This document shows, piece by piece, positions 6,389-6,694 of a stretch of DNA of 6,694 bases. A program made the position numbers and the translations under genes. The notes under the pieces were generated by a model. That model ran no database searches and was not told the DNA's origin. It was given only the letters and a program-made list of their open reading frames with translations. Numbering within the stretch: position 1 is the first letter of the stretch; each line of letters opens with the position of its first letter. Source of the stretch: UMGS755 sp045652815 (lineage in GTDB: Bacteria > Bacillota > Clostridia > UBA1381 > UBA9506); the NCBI GenBank assembly GCA_045652815.1, contig JAZOLH010000005.1, positions 1 through 6,694 on the forward strand, given 5' to 3'.

Positions 6389-6694
6389 ATGAATGAAGAT
6401 ACCAATAAACTGATTGAAAATGTGATGAGTGCGCTGGGGGACAATCCCGCTGAAACGCTGTCACAGATGCTGTCATCTTTGACAAATAAAACAGAAAATA
6501 CAGAAGAAAATTCAAAGGAAACAGAGGAGAGTGCAGCATCTTCTGACTTTGGCATCGACCCATCTATGCTGCTGGCTGTTCAGGGCCTTTTAAATCAATC
6601 CGGCAGCAACGAAAAGGATGAAAGAAGTGCTCTTCTTTCTGCGCTACGTCCTTTTATGAGTGAAGAGAGAAGACCGCAGATCGACAGAGCCATT
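6389..6694 (+). CDS. Acidic small protein of unknown function (3'-truncated by window edge)
   Basis: Open from the ATG at 6389 to the last base, 102 codons with no stop, so the C-terminus lies outside. The ribosome binding site GAAAGGGG (6374-6381) is 7 bases upstream and begins at the last base of the previous stop codon. Three parts are visible: an N-terminal helical segment (NKLIENVMSALGDN...LSQMLSSL, about 6-31); a low-complexity Glu/Ser/Thr/Asn linker (about 32-53); and a second helical segment with LLAVQGLLNQ (60-69) and LLSALRPFMSEERRPQIDRAI (82-102). The 'L..LRPF.SEERR..ID.AI' wording resembles short uncharacterised clostridial proteins I have seen, in which a hydrophobic helix often follows, but I cannot name a family. 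The sharp acidic linker between helical blocks suggests an adaptor or assembly protein; that is inference. Confidence 0.72.
   Translation, partial: MNEDTNKLIENVMSALGDNPAETLSQMLSSLTNKTENTEENSKETEESAASSDFGIDPSMLLAVQGLLNQSGSNEKDERSALLSALRPFMSEERRPQIDRAI

Noticed and set aside
6346..6555. Minus-strand open frame of 69 codons, hydrophobic in part
   Set aside because: It is the reverse complement of the acidic Ser/Glu-rich linker of the second small protein; the hydrophobic, Ser-rich look arises from Glu/Lys codons read backwards.
1..6694. CRISPR arrays, riboswitches, tRNAs, insertion sequences, toxin-antitoxin or defence genes
   Set aside because: I saw no repeat-spacer series, no tRNA-like cloverleaf, no transposase or terminal repeats, and the intergenic gaps are too short for typical riboswitches; coverage is by reading, not by a covariance-model search.

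Overview
The window looks like an ordinary chromosomal stretch from a low-to-moderate GC Gram-positive bacterium, most likely a member of the class Clostridia (Bacillota). The reasons are strong AGGAGG-like ribosome binding sites, a single bifunctional long RelA/SpoT protein of the Firmicutes type, a rel-MBL hydrolase order typical of Clostridia, a class V aminotransferase of the clostridial cysteine-desulfurase-like type, and a small DUF1540 protein. Genus-level placement is not possible from the sequence alone. There are no tRNA or rRNA genes, CRISPR arrays, insertion sequences or phage genes, and no gene-free stretch of more than 300 bases.

Left part (1-4614): five genes lie on the plus strand with gaps of 4 to 30 bases, so they probably form one operon. 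They are rel, cut by the left edge; a metallo-beta-lactamase-fold hydrolase; nrdR, the repressor of ribonucleotide reductase genes; ung, uracil-DNA glycosylase; and a DEDDh 3'-5' exonuclease with an added C-terminal zinc-ribbon-like segment. The apparent theme is nucleotide economy and genome integrity: (p)ppGpp control, dNTP supply control, uracil removal and exonucleolytic processing. The run ends at a perfect 17-bp hairpin with a 4-base loop (4577-4614).

Middle part (4616-5986): two genes lie on the minus strand. A cysteine-desulfurase-like PLP enzyme is followed by a 55-residue cysteine-rich DUF1540 protein whose stop codon is one base from the same hairpin. The hairpin therefore probably serves as a bidirectional terminator for the convergent transcripts. 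A plausible separate promoter for the small gene and a 14-bp perfect palindrome sit between the two.

Right part (5987-6694): a divergent intergenic region carries a consensus TATAAT -10 box for the minus-strand genes, a weaker plus-strand promoter candidate, and an ACAAT-N4-ATTGT dyad between them. It leads into two closely spaced genes for small charged proteins that I do not recognise by name. The first is complete (86 residues); the second is cut by the right edge after 102 codons.

I did not find a clearly new biological system. The items most worth a second look are the tandem small unknown proteins, the zinc-ribbon extension on the exonuclease, and the cysteine-rich mini-protein next to the desulfurase-like enzyme.
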